NCBI GenBank assembly: GCA_017302855.1
Contig: JAFLBY010000008.1
Location: 1 to 41,221 of the forward strand
Length of the DNA stretch: 41,221 nt
Direction of reading: 5' to 3'
Source: Candidatus Kapaibacterium sp.
Lineage (GTDB): Bacteria > Bacteroidota > Ignavibacteria > Kapaibacteriales > UBA961
Below the pieces are notes generated by a model. That model ran no database searches, was not told where the DNA came from, and saw nothing but the letters and a program-made list of their open reading frames with translations. Position numbers and translations under genes: made by a program. This document shows positions 1 to 8,522 of the stretch, in pieces (position 1 is the stretch's first letter; each line of letters starts with the position of its first letter).

Positions 1-2
1 AT

Positions 3-323
3 TATACTAAACCCGAAAGAAATTATAAAATGCAGGCAATGCGTTCAATTATTGGACAACTATCGTCAATACAAGATTATAGCAATTCTGCAATATTTAC
101 ACCGATAATTTATCCGAATCCGACGGGAGCATCTATGTGTATTGCCGGTAATAATTATGATATTGTGTCAGTATGTACATTGATGGGAGAAATTATATAT
201 ACGTCAGAATACAAAGAATCGCAGAATATTGATGTGACTCATTGGTCTGATGGAATGTATATTGTTGTTTATTATCGCAATGGTGAGATAATCGAGACAC
301 AATGGTGTATCGTCAGAAAATAA
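3..323 (+). CDS. C-terminal end of a T9SS-secreted protein (partial)
   Basis: The reading frame is open to the left window edge, so only the last ~106 residues are visible and the first Met seen is internal. The segment carries the IYPNP motif followed by about 70 residues of alternating beta-strand pattern ending in a short basic tail (IVRK). This is the layout of the type A sorting domain recognised by the type IX secretion system, which directs a periplasmic protein across the outer membrane and is then usually removed. The functional part of the protein lies upstream and cannot be named. It converges on the next gene, and a shared terminator lies between them. Confidence 0.8.
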   Translation, partial: YTKPERNYKMQAMRSIIGQLSSIQDYSNSAIFTPIIYPNPTGASMCIAGNNYDIVSVCTLMGEIIYTSEYKESQNIDVTHWSDGMYIVVYYRNGEIIETQWCIVRK

Positions 324-370
324 TCTATGAGAATACAGATTGTTTTTTCAACTGATGCTCTCTAAAAACA

Positions 371-403
371 AAAAAGGAATGCCCTGCTCCGGCATTCCTT
401 TTT
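371..403. terminator. Bidirectional rho-independent terminator
   Basis: A perfect 13-bp stem with a 7-nt loop (CTGCTCC) lies between two convergent genes. Runs of A on the left and T on the right give a U-tract in both directions, so it can end both transcripts. Confidence 0.85.
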
Positions 404-474
404 GTCCCCTGATTGATGTGTATTGTATGTGGTGATACGTGGTGAATGAAGTGTGATTTATGATGATGAAATGT

Positions 475-2238
475 TTAAGGAATTACTGAAATTTTTTCTG
501 ACTGAACACCATTGTTTGAAACTATATGAACAGTATAAATACCTGATGGTAAGCCACTTATATTAGTGCTAAAGGAATGTGTTCCTGCGCTGAAGTTACC
601 TGCATTACGTATGAACGCTGTGTTACCTTGCATGTCCATAATTTTTATGGTTACTGCTGATTCTTGTGCAAGAGTGAATGTTGAAGCAAACATTGATTGC
701 ACAGGATTAGGATAGACATTAAAGGAATTTCCGTTCACAGTTTCTTCTTCCACACTGACTGTACCTGTGGTTAATGGAGAAAAAGCACCGCCATCTGGTG
801 AGACAACGAATAAACCGAATGCAGAACCTTGTTGATTTGCAGCAGGATTGAGAAAACCGCTTGCCAACACAACCATTGCTTTGCCTGCTGCATTTGATAA
901 ATCTGCTACGAATGTTGCAATAGGAGAACCTCCTGCCGGAGCTACACCCAAGTTATAACTTGCCGGTGGTAAAGGAAGGTAACCTGTTGCCATACCATAC
1001 GATACATTCGATAATGGTGGCAATTTGTTGCCATTGACTAATACATCAACAGCCGGAGCATCGGTAGCACCATGATAGACAAATACATTAGCTTCTGTGG
1101 ATGTAGCTGATACGGTGCGTCCTTCAAAAGGATAAAGGTTAAAACCAATTGGTTTAGCATTAGGGTCTGCATTTGCTGCAAATTTGGATGGGTCAAGTAC
1201 ACCATTTGCTATTGCAAGGTATGTCTTACCCGCTTCTAAAGTGACGGTAAATGTCGTAAGTGTATCTGCATACGATGTGCTTGTGCCGGGCGCTACACCA
1301 ATAACGATTGGAGTGCCGGCGGGTAAGTCAACAAATGGGGAAGCAGTACGGAATGCAAAATTATTAAGAGCACCCACAGCCTGTCCATTTAAGTAGATGT
1401 CAACCTCTGCGGCAGCAGGATCGGCAGCATTATGAATAACCTGAACTTTTGCTGTCTTGGGTTCATCTTCTGCCAGTGGTAAACGTACGAATGGACCACC
1501 AAATGGTGTGACGACAAATAATCCGAATGCTGCGCCTTGTTGATTTGCATCAGGATTAAGAAAACCGCTTGCCACTACGACAGCTGCAACACCTTTATAT
1601 TGCGTAATATCTGCTTCATATTCTACTAATGCCTCTGTTGTGCCCGATGCTGCAACGCCAAGAATATATTTTGCAGGATCTAAAGGAATATAGCCGGTAT
1701 TTTCACCAAATGAAAGACCTTTAAGCGGGTCGGGAGCTGCTGTGCGATTAACAATCACATCCACAGCCGGAGCATCAGTAGCACCATGAAACACAAGTAA
1801 TTCTACTTTGTTCATATCTTTTGCCATTTGTTGTCCACCCATTGGGTAAAGATTGAAGCTTAATGGCTTAGCATTGGGATCCGCATTTGCTGCGAATTTA
1901 GATGGGTCAATAACACCGCCGGCAATAGCAACGTAGGTTTTACCGGTTTCTAATGTTAAGGTAAATGTTTTGAGTGTGTCGGCATACGATGTACTTGATC
2001 CCGGTGCTACACCGATAGTGATAGGCATACCGGCAGGTAAATCAACAAATCCTGAAGCAGTGCGGAAAGCAAAATTGTCAAGTGGTGCTACCAGTTGTCC
2101 ATTTAAATAAATATCAACTTGAGCGGCAGCAGGGTCAGCACAGTTGTGAATAACTTGTACCTTAGCGGTTTGTGAAAATGCCTCAGCGGAGGTCAATAAG
2201 CCTGTGGCTAAACATAAAGCCGAAAAAAAACGTTTCAT
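475..2238 (-). CDS. Tandem DUF4397-domain T9SS cargo protein
   Basis: Secreted cell-surface protein of unknown function. The frame opens 14 codons earlier, but MKRFFSALCLATGLL is a typical signal peptide, so that Met is chosen. The body has two ~235-residue units, each made of two DUF4397-like halves. The first half begins with a KVQVIHN-AADPAAA-VDIYLNG motif and the second with FHGATDAPAVDV. Each unit ends in ASGFLNP-NQQG-AFGLFVV. The C-terminus has the VYPNP motif and the ~80-residue type A sorting domain of T9SS cargo. The two units are also similar at DNA level, which indicates an internal duplication. DUF4397 proteins are extracellular beta proteins with no assigned reaction. Confidence 0.88.
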   Translation of the reverse strand: MKRFFSALCLATGLLTSAEAFSQTAKVQVIHNCADPAAAQVDIYLNGQLVAPLDNFAFRTASGFVDLPAGMPITIGVAPGSSTSYADTLKTFTLTLETGKTYVAIAGGVIDPSKFAANADPNAKPLSFNLYPMGGQQMAKDMNKVELLVFHGATDAPAVDVIVNRTAAPDPLKGLSFGENTGYIPLDPAKYILGVAASGTTEALVEYEADITQYKGVAAVVVASGFLNPDANQQGAAFGLFVVTPFGGPFVRLPLAEDEPKTAKVQVIHNAADPAAAEVDIYLNGQAVGALNNFAFRTASPFVDLPAGTPIVIGVAPGTSTSYADTLTTFTVTLEAGKTYLAIANGVLDPSKFAANADPNAKPIGFNLYPFEGRTVSATSTEANVFVYHGATDAPAVDVLVNGNKLPPLSNVSYGMATGYLPLPPASYNLGVAPAGGSPIATFVADLSNAAGKAMVVLASGFLNPAANQQGSAFGLFVVSPDGGAFSPLTTGTVSVEEETVNGNSFNVYPNPVQSMFASTFTLAQESAVTIKIMDMQGNTAFIRNAGNFSAGTHSFSTNISGLPSGIYTVHIVSNNGVQSEKISVIP

Positions 2239-2356
2239 AATACTACTATAAAAAAAATATGAAAAAAAATATCTCTGCAAGTCTATGCTGTGCTCCCGAA
2301 ATTTTTCACAGAATAGAATGCTGTTGTTGTGAAAATAATATCTATATAATTATTTA

Positions 2357-3361
2357 TTACGGTCTCCATTGAGCAAAGGTGAAGTTATGCCAATTTTGAT
2401 TCACCTGAAGTGTATTTCGATCGCCATTATTTAATGGAGCGATACGATCCGGTTCTCCCGGAACTGTTTTTTTCTTTCCTAAATCATATCCTACATCAAA
2501 ATGAGCAGGAAATTTAACCGGCGTATAAAGGAAATCTTTTACATCATTGCTCACAAAAACAATATGTCTGTCATTGATAGCACCCCAGAAATTGCCACTT
2601 GTAAGCCAAAGGGAAATATCATTAATTGTGGTACCATCTTTTAATGTAGGGTCACTATGTAAAACAATTCTTGCAGCACCATAATAACCTATCCCGAGAT
2701 TACATTGCAGTGGCTCAAAATTTAAGCAATTACCTAAAATCGAAGGGTATTCGTCAAGACGAATTGAATACATATTATTTTCTGTGTTAATTTGTCCTTG
2801 TCCCCATACGACAAATGTGTTTGGTGACTCTATTTTTTCCCATAAAAGCGATACATATAACTTTGATGGAAGTGGTAAGCCCTGATCATTTTCTACATTG
2901 CCTTGTAAGCTATATAGTATGCCGTCAGGTACTCTTTCATACTCGAAAATAGTGCCTTTGGGAATAGATAATGAGCCGGACATTTCAACGACATAGCGAA
3001 ACTTTGTTGTTGACAATTCCAAAAGTTTTGCCACAGTAGTTTCGTTGCCTACCATGACAAGGGTGCTGTCTTTAAGGGTCCATTCACCGGAAGAACTTTG
3101 TAGTGGTGAATGAAAAATAAATTGACCATTTTCATAGAATGACAGTCGTGTCCCATCATACAAGTCCATGAATTTTTGCTGCCCGAGTTTTACAGAAACA
3201 GGGTTCCATAAATTACTGATTGCTTTGGATAAATTCACCGGCTCGGGTGGAGGTGGCTGCGGGGTTATCACTCCCTCTTGGCAGCCGATTGCTCCCATGA
3301 GAAAAAAGCACAGAAAAGCTGAATATATAGTGTAGTGCAATGTACGAATATTGTTTTTCAT
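2357..3361 (-). CDS. Lipoprotein of unknown function
   Basis: Begins with a basic segment, a hydrophobic stretch and the lipobox AIGC (Cys 27), so it should be a lipid-anchored exported protein. A Pro-rich linker (PQPPPPEP) follows. Residues ~45-130 (FMDLYDGTRLSFYENGQFIF, GEWTLKDSTLVM) resemble the lipocalin-like beta domains common in Bacteroidota lipoproteins. The C-terminal half has no recognised motif. It lies 15 bp downstream of the anti-sigma gene on the same strand and may be the last gene of that operon, though this is inferred from spacing only. Confidence 0.7.
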   Translation of the reverse strand: MKNNIRTLHYTIYSAFLCFFLMGAIGCQEGVITPQPPPPEPVNLSKAISNLWNPVSVKLGQQKFMDLYDGTRLSFYENGQFIFHSPLQSSSGEWTLKDSTLVMVGNETTVAKLLELSTTKFRYVVEMSGSLSIPKGTIFEYERVPDGILYSLQGNVENDQGLPLPSKLYVSLLWEKIESPNTFVVWGQGQINTENNMYSIRLDEYPSILGNCLNFEPLQCNLGIGYYGAARIVLHSDPTLKDGTTINDISLWLTSGNFWGAINDRHIVFVSNDVKDFLYTPVKFPAHFDVGYDLGKKKTVPGEPDRIAPLNNGDRNTLQVNQNWHNFTFAQWRP

Positions 3362-3376
3362 AATGATTCTAAGTAA

Positions 3377-4663
3377 TTACAAATGAATATTGACACCATA
3401 GGATAAACCGAGTTTTTGTGCACCGAACCATTTATTTTGATAATTATACATCATGGCACTTGCTTCAAAACCAAAGGACAAGGAAAAACGATTATGCGGC
3501 TGCCATGATAAACCAATCAAGCCGCGTGAAATAGGACCATATTTTGTGCCACCGGCAACAATTTGCGCATAGGGCTGTATATCGAATAAACTTTGTATCG
3601 GATTCATACGATAACGATAGGATACACCGCCCCATACCAATGAATAACGCTGCTCCAATGTTGAAGCGGATTGTACATCAAATATTGGAAATGTCTCTTG
3701 TCCTAAATCAAGACCAAAAGCATGATTATTGTCAATTTCGTATAATGCCGTCAAACCAACATTATTAAAAAGTATATCCGGTGCTGATGCAAAGCGATTC
3801 GGGAATAATTGCAAGCCGTTTATTGCACGTAAATTAAAAGTAAATTTATCATTCTTGTCTTCAAAAAGAGGTAAGGATTCTTGCTTCATCATAATATGCG
3901 GCATATCATTCGCCACAGAAGAAGGCGTTTGTTCAAAATTTGTTGATATTGTTGTAATATCAGGCAATGTCGCAATAGCATTTTTGTCTTGAGCAGCAGT
4001 CAAATTTTCAGTAGCTGATGTCAAGGCAGCCAATTGTTTCTGCAATGATTGAATATCTTGTTCCGGAACCAAACTATATCCCTTGGGAATATAAGGAATA
4101 TACACATTGTTCGGCGTTGCGGCTATTGGTTTATTCTCCATTTGAGCATGAAAGGCTTCTTTGTCACGTTCTAAAAGTTCAATACGTCGCAATAAAGCTT
4201 GATCGGCTTCCGATGGCTGTTTTATTTGTGCAGAAGACGCAATTCCGGTTGTTGTTTTACTATGATGTTCCGCAGCATTGTTCCATAACAGTAAAGCCCC
4301 CACAGCGGTAATACCTGCCGTAATCCAAGGGAGTAAAGTGCTTGAAAGAATTTTTGCTGCCCAAGTTCCGGCAGCAGATTCCGACAAAGTATGCGCTGCA
4401 GCATAACCGGCAACGGCTGTTGGCACTGCAAAACCGGCTTTTGTGAAAAGATCCGCTGTAAGTGTGGATGGCACTGTTGTATTCGCTCTTTCTTGATGAA
4501 TGGCATTGCGCACAGCAATGGCATCTTCAAATTCGGCTTGTAATTCATGGTCAGATGCCATTGCTTTGAAGAGTGTTTCTTTTTCGGCTGCATCCGCTTC
4601 TCCATCGAGAAATAAATACAGCAAATCAGAACCACTCATAGGTATGTCATTATGATCATTCAT
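3377..4663 (-). CDS. Membrane anti-sigma factor with C-terminal beta-barrel-like domain
   Basis: Probable regulator of the ECF sigma factor encoded just upstream (30-bp gap, same strand). Residues 10-60 form an acidic helical segment (DLLYLFLDGEADAAEKE, then EDAIAVRNAIHQE) of the kind found at the cytoplasmic end of anti-sigma factors; there is no zinc-binding HxxxCxxC. One transmembrane segment lies at ~105-127. A short coiled coil follows at ~152-175 and a low-complexity linker to ~270. Residues ~273-428 alternate polar and aromatic residues in repeated strands (FTFNLRAINGLQLF, ALYEIDNNHAFGLDLG, SLVWGGVSYRYRM, LGLSYGVNIHL), like a small outer-membrane beta-barrel. The fusion is unusual for an anti-sigma factor. 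The barrel call is by eye. Confidence 0.7.
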   Translation of the reverse strand: MNDHNDIPMSGSDLLYLFLDGEADAAEKETLFKAMASDHELQAEFEDAIAVRNAIHQERANTTVPSTLTADLFTKAGFAVPTAVAGYAAAHTLSESAAGTWAAKILSSTLLPWITAGITAVGALLLWNNAAEHHSKTTTGIASSAQIKQPSEADQALLRRIELLERDKEAFHAQMENKPIAATPNNVYIPYIPKGYSLVPEQDIQSLQKQLAALTSATENLTAAQDKNAIATLPDITTISTNFEQTPSSVANDMPHIMMKQESLPLFEDKNDKFTFNLRAINGLQLFPNRFASAPDILFNNVGLTALYEIDNNHAFGLDLGQETFPIFDVQSASTLEQRYSLVWGGVSYRYRMNPIQSLFDIQPYAQIVAGGTKYGPISRGLIGLSWQPHNRFSLSFGFEASAMMYNYQNKWFGAQKLGLSYGVNIHL

Positions 4664-4693
4664 TGATATATAGTTTTTGTTTGTACATAGTTA

Positions 4694-5269
4694 TTAATAT
4701 GATTTGTCAGGGTTCGTGTCTCTGACTTTATCCATATATGGTGACAATATTGTCCTTAATTTTTTCTTTGCTCTTACGACCCAATTTCGTACAGTCGTCA
4801 CAGGCACTTCGAGAACCTCGCCTATTTCTTCATAGCTTAAATCATCATACATCTGCAAAACAAACGCTTCGCGATGATGTTCCGGCAATAATTCTATAGC
4901 CATAGAAATCATTTGCGATAATTCCTTTTGTTCTAAAGATTTATCGAGCATTCCCATGCTTTCTTCATCAAATTCGACCGGTTGCTGTCTTCGTTCTTTG
5001 GCGCGCAGGCAATGGTTACGGGCAATTTTGTGAATATATGCAGGAAAATTCTCTACTACGGTAAACTTTTCTGCTGATTTCAAGACGCTCATAAACGTTT
5101 CTTGAAACATATCATCAGCAAGCACACCGTCACCAAGTATGCGTCGGCAATACAGATAGATTCTCGTGCCATAGCGACGATGCAATTCTGTAAATGCCTG
5201 CTCACGATGCACGGTTTCAAGTGCCTTGTAGAGCTCAATGTCTGTATGATGTTGCGGTACGAAATTCAT
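4694..5269 (-). CDS. ECF-type RNA polymerase sigma factor (sigma-70 family)
   Basis: Directs RNA polymerase to a dedicated regulon. Region 2 is visible in FTELHRRYGTRIYLYCRRILGD and the DDMFQETFMSVLKS helix. Region 4 is visible in LPEHHREAFVLQMYDDLSYEEIGEVLEV followed by the recognition helix PVTTVRNWVVRAKKKL. The frame extends 20 codons further upstream. The Met before NFVPQHHTDIELY is chosen because AGGGG sits 4 nt ahead of it and sigma region 1.2/2 then starts at the usual distance. It is followed at once by the anti-sigma gene, the usual arrangement in which the partner sequesters the sigma factor. The trigger is unknown. Confidence 0.92.
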   Translation of the reverse strand: MNFVPQHHTDIELYKALETVHREQAFTELHRRYGTRIYLYCRRILGDGVLADDMFQETFMSVLKSAEKFTVVENFPAYIHKIARNHCLRAKERRQQPVEFDEESMGMLDKSLEQKELSQMISMAIELLPEHHREAFVLQMYDDLSYEEIGEVLEVPVTTVRNWVVRAKKKLRTILSPYMDKVRDTNPDKSY

Positions 5270-5586
5270 AGTCCCCTGTGTCTGTTTGTGTGTAGTGATT
5301 GCCACTTTTTTGATTTGTTTCACTCTCAAGGATTAACGGTGTTGTTTTCTCGTCATTGTCGGCAATTTTATTCCAATCTTTTGTGTATTCGCATGAATAC
5401 TGTGATGCGTTTTCTTTCAAGACGCCCAAGCTGCTTGATTGTTGCAATTAATTGTCATAATTAGAGTTGTTGTCATAGATTCCGATGGACGATTGGGGTA
5501 GAGAAGAGAAAATTTTCTTGGATTGATATTGTTTTTCACAAAATTTGTGCATTTTTGCGGTCACGGAAGTTATGCGTTTCCAAAAT
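5270..5586. other. Intergenic region between sigma factor and tRNA
   Basis: No convincing gene. A perfect inverted repeat GTATTC-GCAT-GAATAC lies at 5385-5400, about 116 bp upstream of the sigma start, and could be an operator or a promoter-proximal hairpin. Open frames here on the minus strand run through the tRNA or overlap the sigma gene and have no protein-like composition. Confidence 0.5.
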
Positions 5587-5671
5587 GGAGGGCTCGCATA
5601 ATGGTATTGCAGCGGTCTTGAAAACCGCCGGGAGTGATCCTGTGGGGGTTCGAGTCCCTCGCCCTCCGCCA
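5587..5671 (+). tRNA. tRNA-Ser (anticodon UGA)
   Basis: An 85-nt cloverleaf with CCA encoded. The acceptor stem GGAGGGC pairs fully with GCCCTCC. The anticodon stem GCGGT/ACCGC holds the loop CTTGAAA, giving anticodon TGA (reads UCA serine codons). A long variable arm (CGGGA-GTGA-TCCTG) marks a class II tRNA. The T arm is GGGGG-TTCGAGT-CCCTC. The D stem is short (GCA/TGC) as is usual for serine tRNAs. Confidence 0.96.
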
Positions 5672-5680
5672 TCAAATGGC

Positions 5681-5710
5681 AGCCCTTATGAAGGTAAGGG
5701 CTTTTTTTTT
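5681..5710 (+). terminator. Rho-independent terminator after tRNA-Ser
   Basis: A perfect 8-bp stem (AGCCCTTA/TAAGGGCT) with a 6-nt loop is followed by a run of nine T, starting 9 nt after the CCA end of the tRNA. Confidence 0.9.
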
Positions 5711-5805
5711 GTAGCAATAGTTCCGTTGCCGAAACGTAACTGTTGTTTATGTGTTACTACTCCATAGTTATTCCAACATTTTCACAATCATATAAGGATT
5801 CCCCT

Positions 5806-6687
5806 ATGAATTTACGTTCTTTTGCTGTCGGTATGGCAGCTGCGGCTACGCTTGGCTTTGTTTCGTGCAGCTCGGACTCGACTTCACCCGACACAAACAA
5901 CAATGGCGGTAACAATAATACCAATACAAAAAACTATATGCCCTTTACTAAGGGAAGTGCATGGGTTTATGATGATGTGGCTCTCGATACTTTAACAGGC
6001 GAAAGAATTCCCGCATCATTAGCTCAAGAAACAGACAGCATCACAGCAGTCGGCACTGTTGCCGGCAGAGCGGATGCTTACACATTGCAAACATTCCGCG
6101 CGGGTCTGAGCACAGACACAACCATCATGGCAAAAACCACCAATACCTTCGATCAATATATCGAAACACCATTAGTTTCTAGCTTTACCGAAACGCAAGC
6201 GGAATGGCGAAGCATAGTGGATTTTACCAAAGATAATCTTACGGTATTGAATACGGATTTAGCAAATATTACATTAATAGAAACAGAATTGCAGGGTTTT
6301 CCCGTAACGGTTAAAGCAAGCGGTAAATTGATTATCAATACAAAAAAAGGTGGCACAGCAACGCTCACCATCAATGGTGCCTCGGTTGCAGCTCAAGAGT
6401 ATATTGTCGAAACTTCTATTGATGGCACATTGTCAGGTGTTGTGAGCTTTGCAGGTAACCCAATAACCTTGCCTGCCGGTTTCTTCAATCCTTTCAAAGC
6501 CACTATCATTGCACGGTATTGGTTTGCTGACAATATCGGTATTGTGAAATATAAAGAAGAACCTTACTCTATTGGAGCATCATGGAACGCAACAAAGTTA
6601 TTTTCTTTTGATGTTCCTGCCGGCTCACAAGTACAAAAAGTCTTAGGCAGAGAGCGCACACTTGTTCGTTATACATTAGCCAAGTAA
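5806..6687 (+). CDS. Lipoprotein of unknown function
   Basis: Exported lipid-anchored protein. The start MNLRSFAVGMAAAATLG is chosen because AAGGA lies about 6 nt upstream and it gives a clean signal peptide with lipobox FVSC (Cys 21). An Asn/Thr-rich linker (residues ~25-42) leads to an all-beta-looking body beginning YMPFTKGSAWVYDD. That opening is frequent in Bacteroidota and Chlorobi-type lipoproteins with no known function. No catalytic motif was seen. It stands alone between the tRNA terminator and its own terminator. Confidence 0.78.
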   Translation: MNLRSFAVGMAAAATLGFVSCSSDSTSPDTNNNGGNNNTNTKNYMPFTKGSAWVYDDVALDTLTGERIPASLAQETDSITAVGTVAGRADAYTLQTFRAGLSTDTTIMAKTTNTFDQYIETPLVSSFTETQAEWRSIVDFTKDNLTVLNTDLANITLIETELQGFPVTVKASGKLIINTKKGGTATLTINGASVAAQEYIVETSIDGTLSGVVSFAGNPITLPAGFFNPFKATIIARYWFADNIGIVKYKEEPYSIGASWNATKLFSFDVPAGSQVQKVLGRERTLVRYTLAK

Positions 6688-6707
6688 GCAGTTCTCGTAT
6701 ATAGAGC

Positions 6708-6740
6708 AAAGCACGCTTTTTTTTCAAAAGCGTGCTTTTT
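6708..6740 (+). terminator. Rho-independent terminator
   Basis: A 13-bp stem (AAAGCACGCTTTT with AAAAGCGTGCTTT) and a 5-nt loop, followed by T-rich sequence, 20 bp after the lipoprotein stop and upstream of nusB. Confidence 0.85.
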
Positions 6741-6793
6741 CTTTTTCTTTTTTCGTAAATTCGTTGTAAAATTAACACTACAAGCACAACACA

Positions 6794-7393
6794 ATGGCAT
6801 CACGCAGACCCATTCCTTCTTTGATAGCAGAATTTCCCGTCACAACAATGGACTTTGTCAAAGGCTCTCGTCGCCTTGCTCGTGAAAAAGTGCTGCAAAT
6901 CCTTGCGGCATGCGAAACTTCCGGCATAGACTGGCAAAGCATATACACTCATGTGATTATGCGTGAGTTTTCTTTTAACCCGGAAGAAGAGCGCGGCAAA
7001 CCCGAAAAACTCATGACACCCGCCGAAATAGACGAATTTGAGGCAGATACCGCTATTCGTTGGGAACAAGACGAAGTCGAATTTATCAGAACATTGCTTA
7101 TCGCATCATACGATGTGCGCGCCTATGCAGATCCTTTGGTGGAAAAATATTCCCAAAATTGGGACTATGACCGCATTGCCATTTTAGACAGAATATTGCT
7201 GCGTATGGCAATCGCCGAATTAATTACATTTCCCGAAATACCCGTGAAAGTAACCGTCAATGAAACATTGGAAATTGCTAAATTGTACTCAACAGATCGA
7301 AGCAATGCTTTTATTAATGGTATTATGGATTCCGTGATTGAAGAAATGACCAAAGAAGGGAAATTCCAAAAAACGGGAAGGGGATTATTGTAA
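6794..7393 (+). CDS. nusB: Transcription antitermination factor NusB
   Basis: NusB binds boxA RNA with NusE (S10) and supports antitermination on rRNA operons. The N-terminal helix GSRRLAREKVLQILAACE matches the family's RxxAREKALQ-L motif. The C-terminal half carries the strongest signature: WDYDRIAILDRILLRMAIAEL, then PVKVTVNETLEIAKLYSTDRSNAFINGIMD. At 199 residues it is longer than E. coli NusB (139). The extra length is an acidic insert at ~60-100 and a ~20-residue N-terminal extension. The start lies shortly after the preceding terminator and may carry its own promoter. Confidence 0.93.
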   Translation: MASRRPIPSLIAEFPVTTMDFVKGSRRLAREKVLQILAACETSGIDWQSIYTHVIMREFSFNPEEERGKPEKLMTPAEIDEFEADTAIRWEQDEVEFIRTLLIASYDVRAYADPLVEKYSQNWDYDRIAILDRILLRMAIAELITFPEIPVKVTVNETLEIAKLYSTDRSNAFINGIMDSVIEEMTKEGKFQKTGRGLL

Positions 7394-7421
7394 TTGACTT
7401 TATCGGTGCTTTGATATGTTA

Positions 7422-8522
7422 TTATCGCACATTTTTCCGTCGGTTGCGTATATAATCCTCAAAAATATAGCCGCCCAAGCCCTCCAAAGAACTGTAAAAA
7501 GCCCGTCCATTATTTGCTTCGGTAAATTGACGGACAAAATTTTGTAAATAGGGGTCTTGCGCCACCATAAATGTCGTAATCGGTATTTTTAAACGTCTGC
7601 ATTGATTTGCTAATACCAATGTACGATTAATGATTTTTCTATCCAAACCGAAAGAATTTTTATAATATTGGCCACCTTCTTTCAAACAGGTGGGCTTTCC
7701 ATCTGTAATCATAAAAATTTGTTTATTGCCCGATTTACGCCGTCTCAGTAAATCCATCGCTAATTCAAGCCCCGCAACGGTATTGGTATGATACGGTCCA
7801 ACGGATAAATATGGTAAATCCTTAATTTCTATGGGCCATGCATCATCGCCGAAGACGACAATGTCGAGAGTATCCTTAGGGTAGCGTTTGGTGATGAGTT
7901 CCGCCAAAGCCATTGCTGTTTTTTTTGCAGGCGTTATCCGATCTTCGCCATAGAGAATCATCGAGTGGGAAATATCAATCATCAGCACGGTGGATGCCTG
8001 CGTTTTATATTCCGTTTCCGTAATTTCCAAATCACTTTCCGTCATCATAAAATCATGAATGCCATGGTGGATTTGTGCATTGCGTAAAGAATCGGTCATA
8101 TCAATGTTTTCGGGGGAATCTCCAAACAAATATTGGCGTTTATCGGAAGTGCGTTCATCGCCATTGCCCGAGTATGGGGTACGATGATTACCATAGCCGG
8201 AACGACGTAATTTGCCGAAGATTTCTTCGAGTGAGCGTTGACGAATGGATTGTTCGCTTTTTGCTGTTATTTTGAAACTGTCATTGTTAAGAGGATCCGG
8301 AGAAATATAGCCGTTTTTCTTCAAATCTTCGATAAAATCGCCCATGCCGTACTTATCATCGGTAAGGCGATATTGCCTGTCCAATTCATTGAGCCACGAA
8401 AGTGCTTCGCCGGCATCGCCGGAGGTATAGACAAGCAATTGAAGAAAGAGGTCAAGCAATTGCTGAAAGCCGCCTTGATTCTGTTGCGGAGGTATATAGC
8501 GTGTGAAATGAAATGCTCGCAT
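7422..8522 (-). CDS. VWA (von Willebrand factor A) domain protein
   Basis: Soluble protein of 366 residues with no signal peptide. The first ~175 residues are helical and charged. From ~178 a VWA domain begins, with the metal-binding MIDAS motif DISHS at 183-187, a conserved Thr after GPYH, and the third MIDAS segment ITDGKP. Related proteins often pair with MoxR-type AAA+ ATPases in metal insertion or protein remodelling, but no MoxR gene is adjacent, so the partner is unknown. It converges with nusB, with a 28-bp gap. Confidence 0.85.
   Translation of the reverse strand: MRAFHFTRYIPPQQNQGGFQQLLDLFLQLLVYTSGDAGEALSWLNELDRQYRLTDDKYGMGDFIEDLKKNGYISPDPLNNDSFKITAKSEQSIRQRSLEEIFGKLRRSGYGNHRTPYSGNGDERTSDKRQYLFGDSPENIDMTDSLRNAQIHHGIHDFMMTESDLEITETEYKTQASTVLMIDISHSMILYGEDRITPAKKTAMALAELITKRYPKDTLDIVVFGDDAWPIEIKDLPYLSVGPYHTNTVAGLELAMDLLRRRKSGNKQIFMITDGKPTCLKEGGQYYKNSFGLDRKIINRTLVLANQCRRLKIPITTFMVAQDPYLQNFVRQFTEANNGRAFYSSLEGLGGYIFEDYIRNRRKNVR

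Noticed and set aside
4222..4635. Minus-strand open frame inside the anti-sigma gene
   Set aside because: It lies in a shifted frame of a gene with strong domain evidence, and its composition is not protein-like.
5448..5717. Minus-strand open frame of 89 codons across the tRNA-Ser gene
   Set aside because: Its central part is the reverse complement of the tRNA, a well-known source of false proteins, and nothing around it supports translation.
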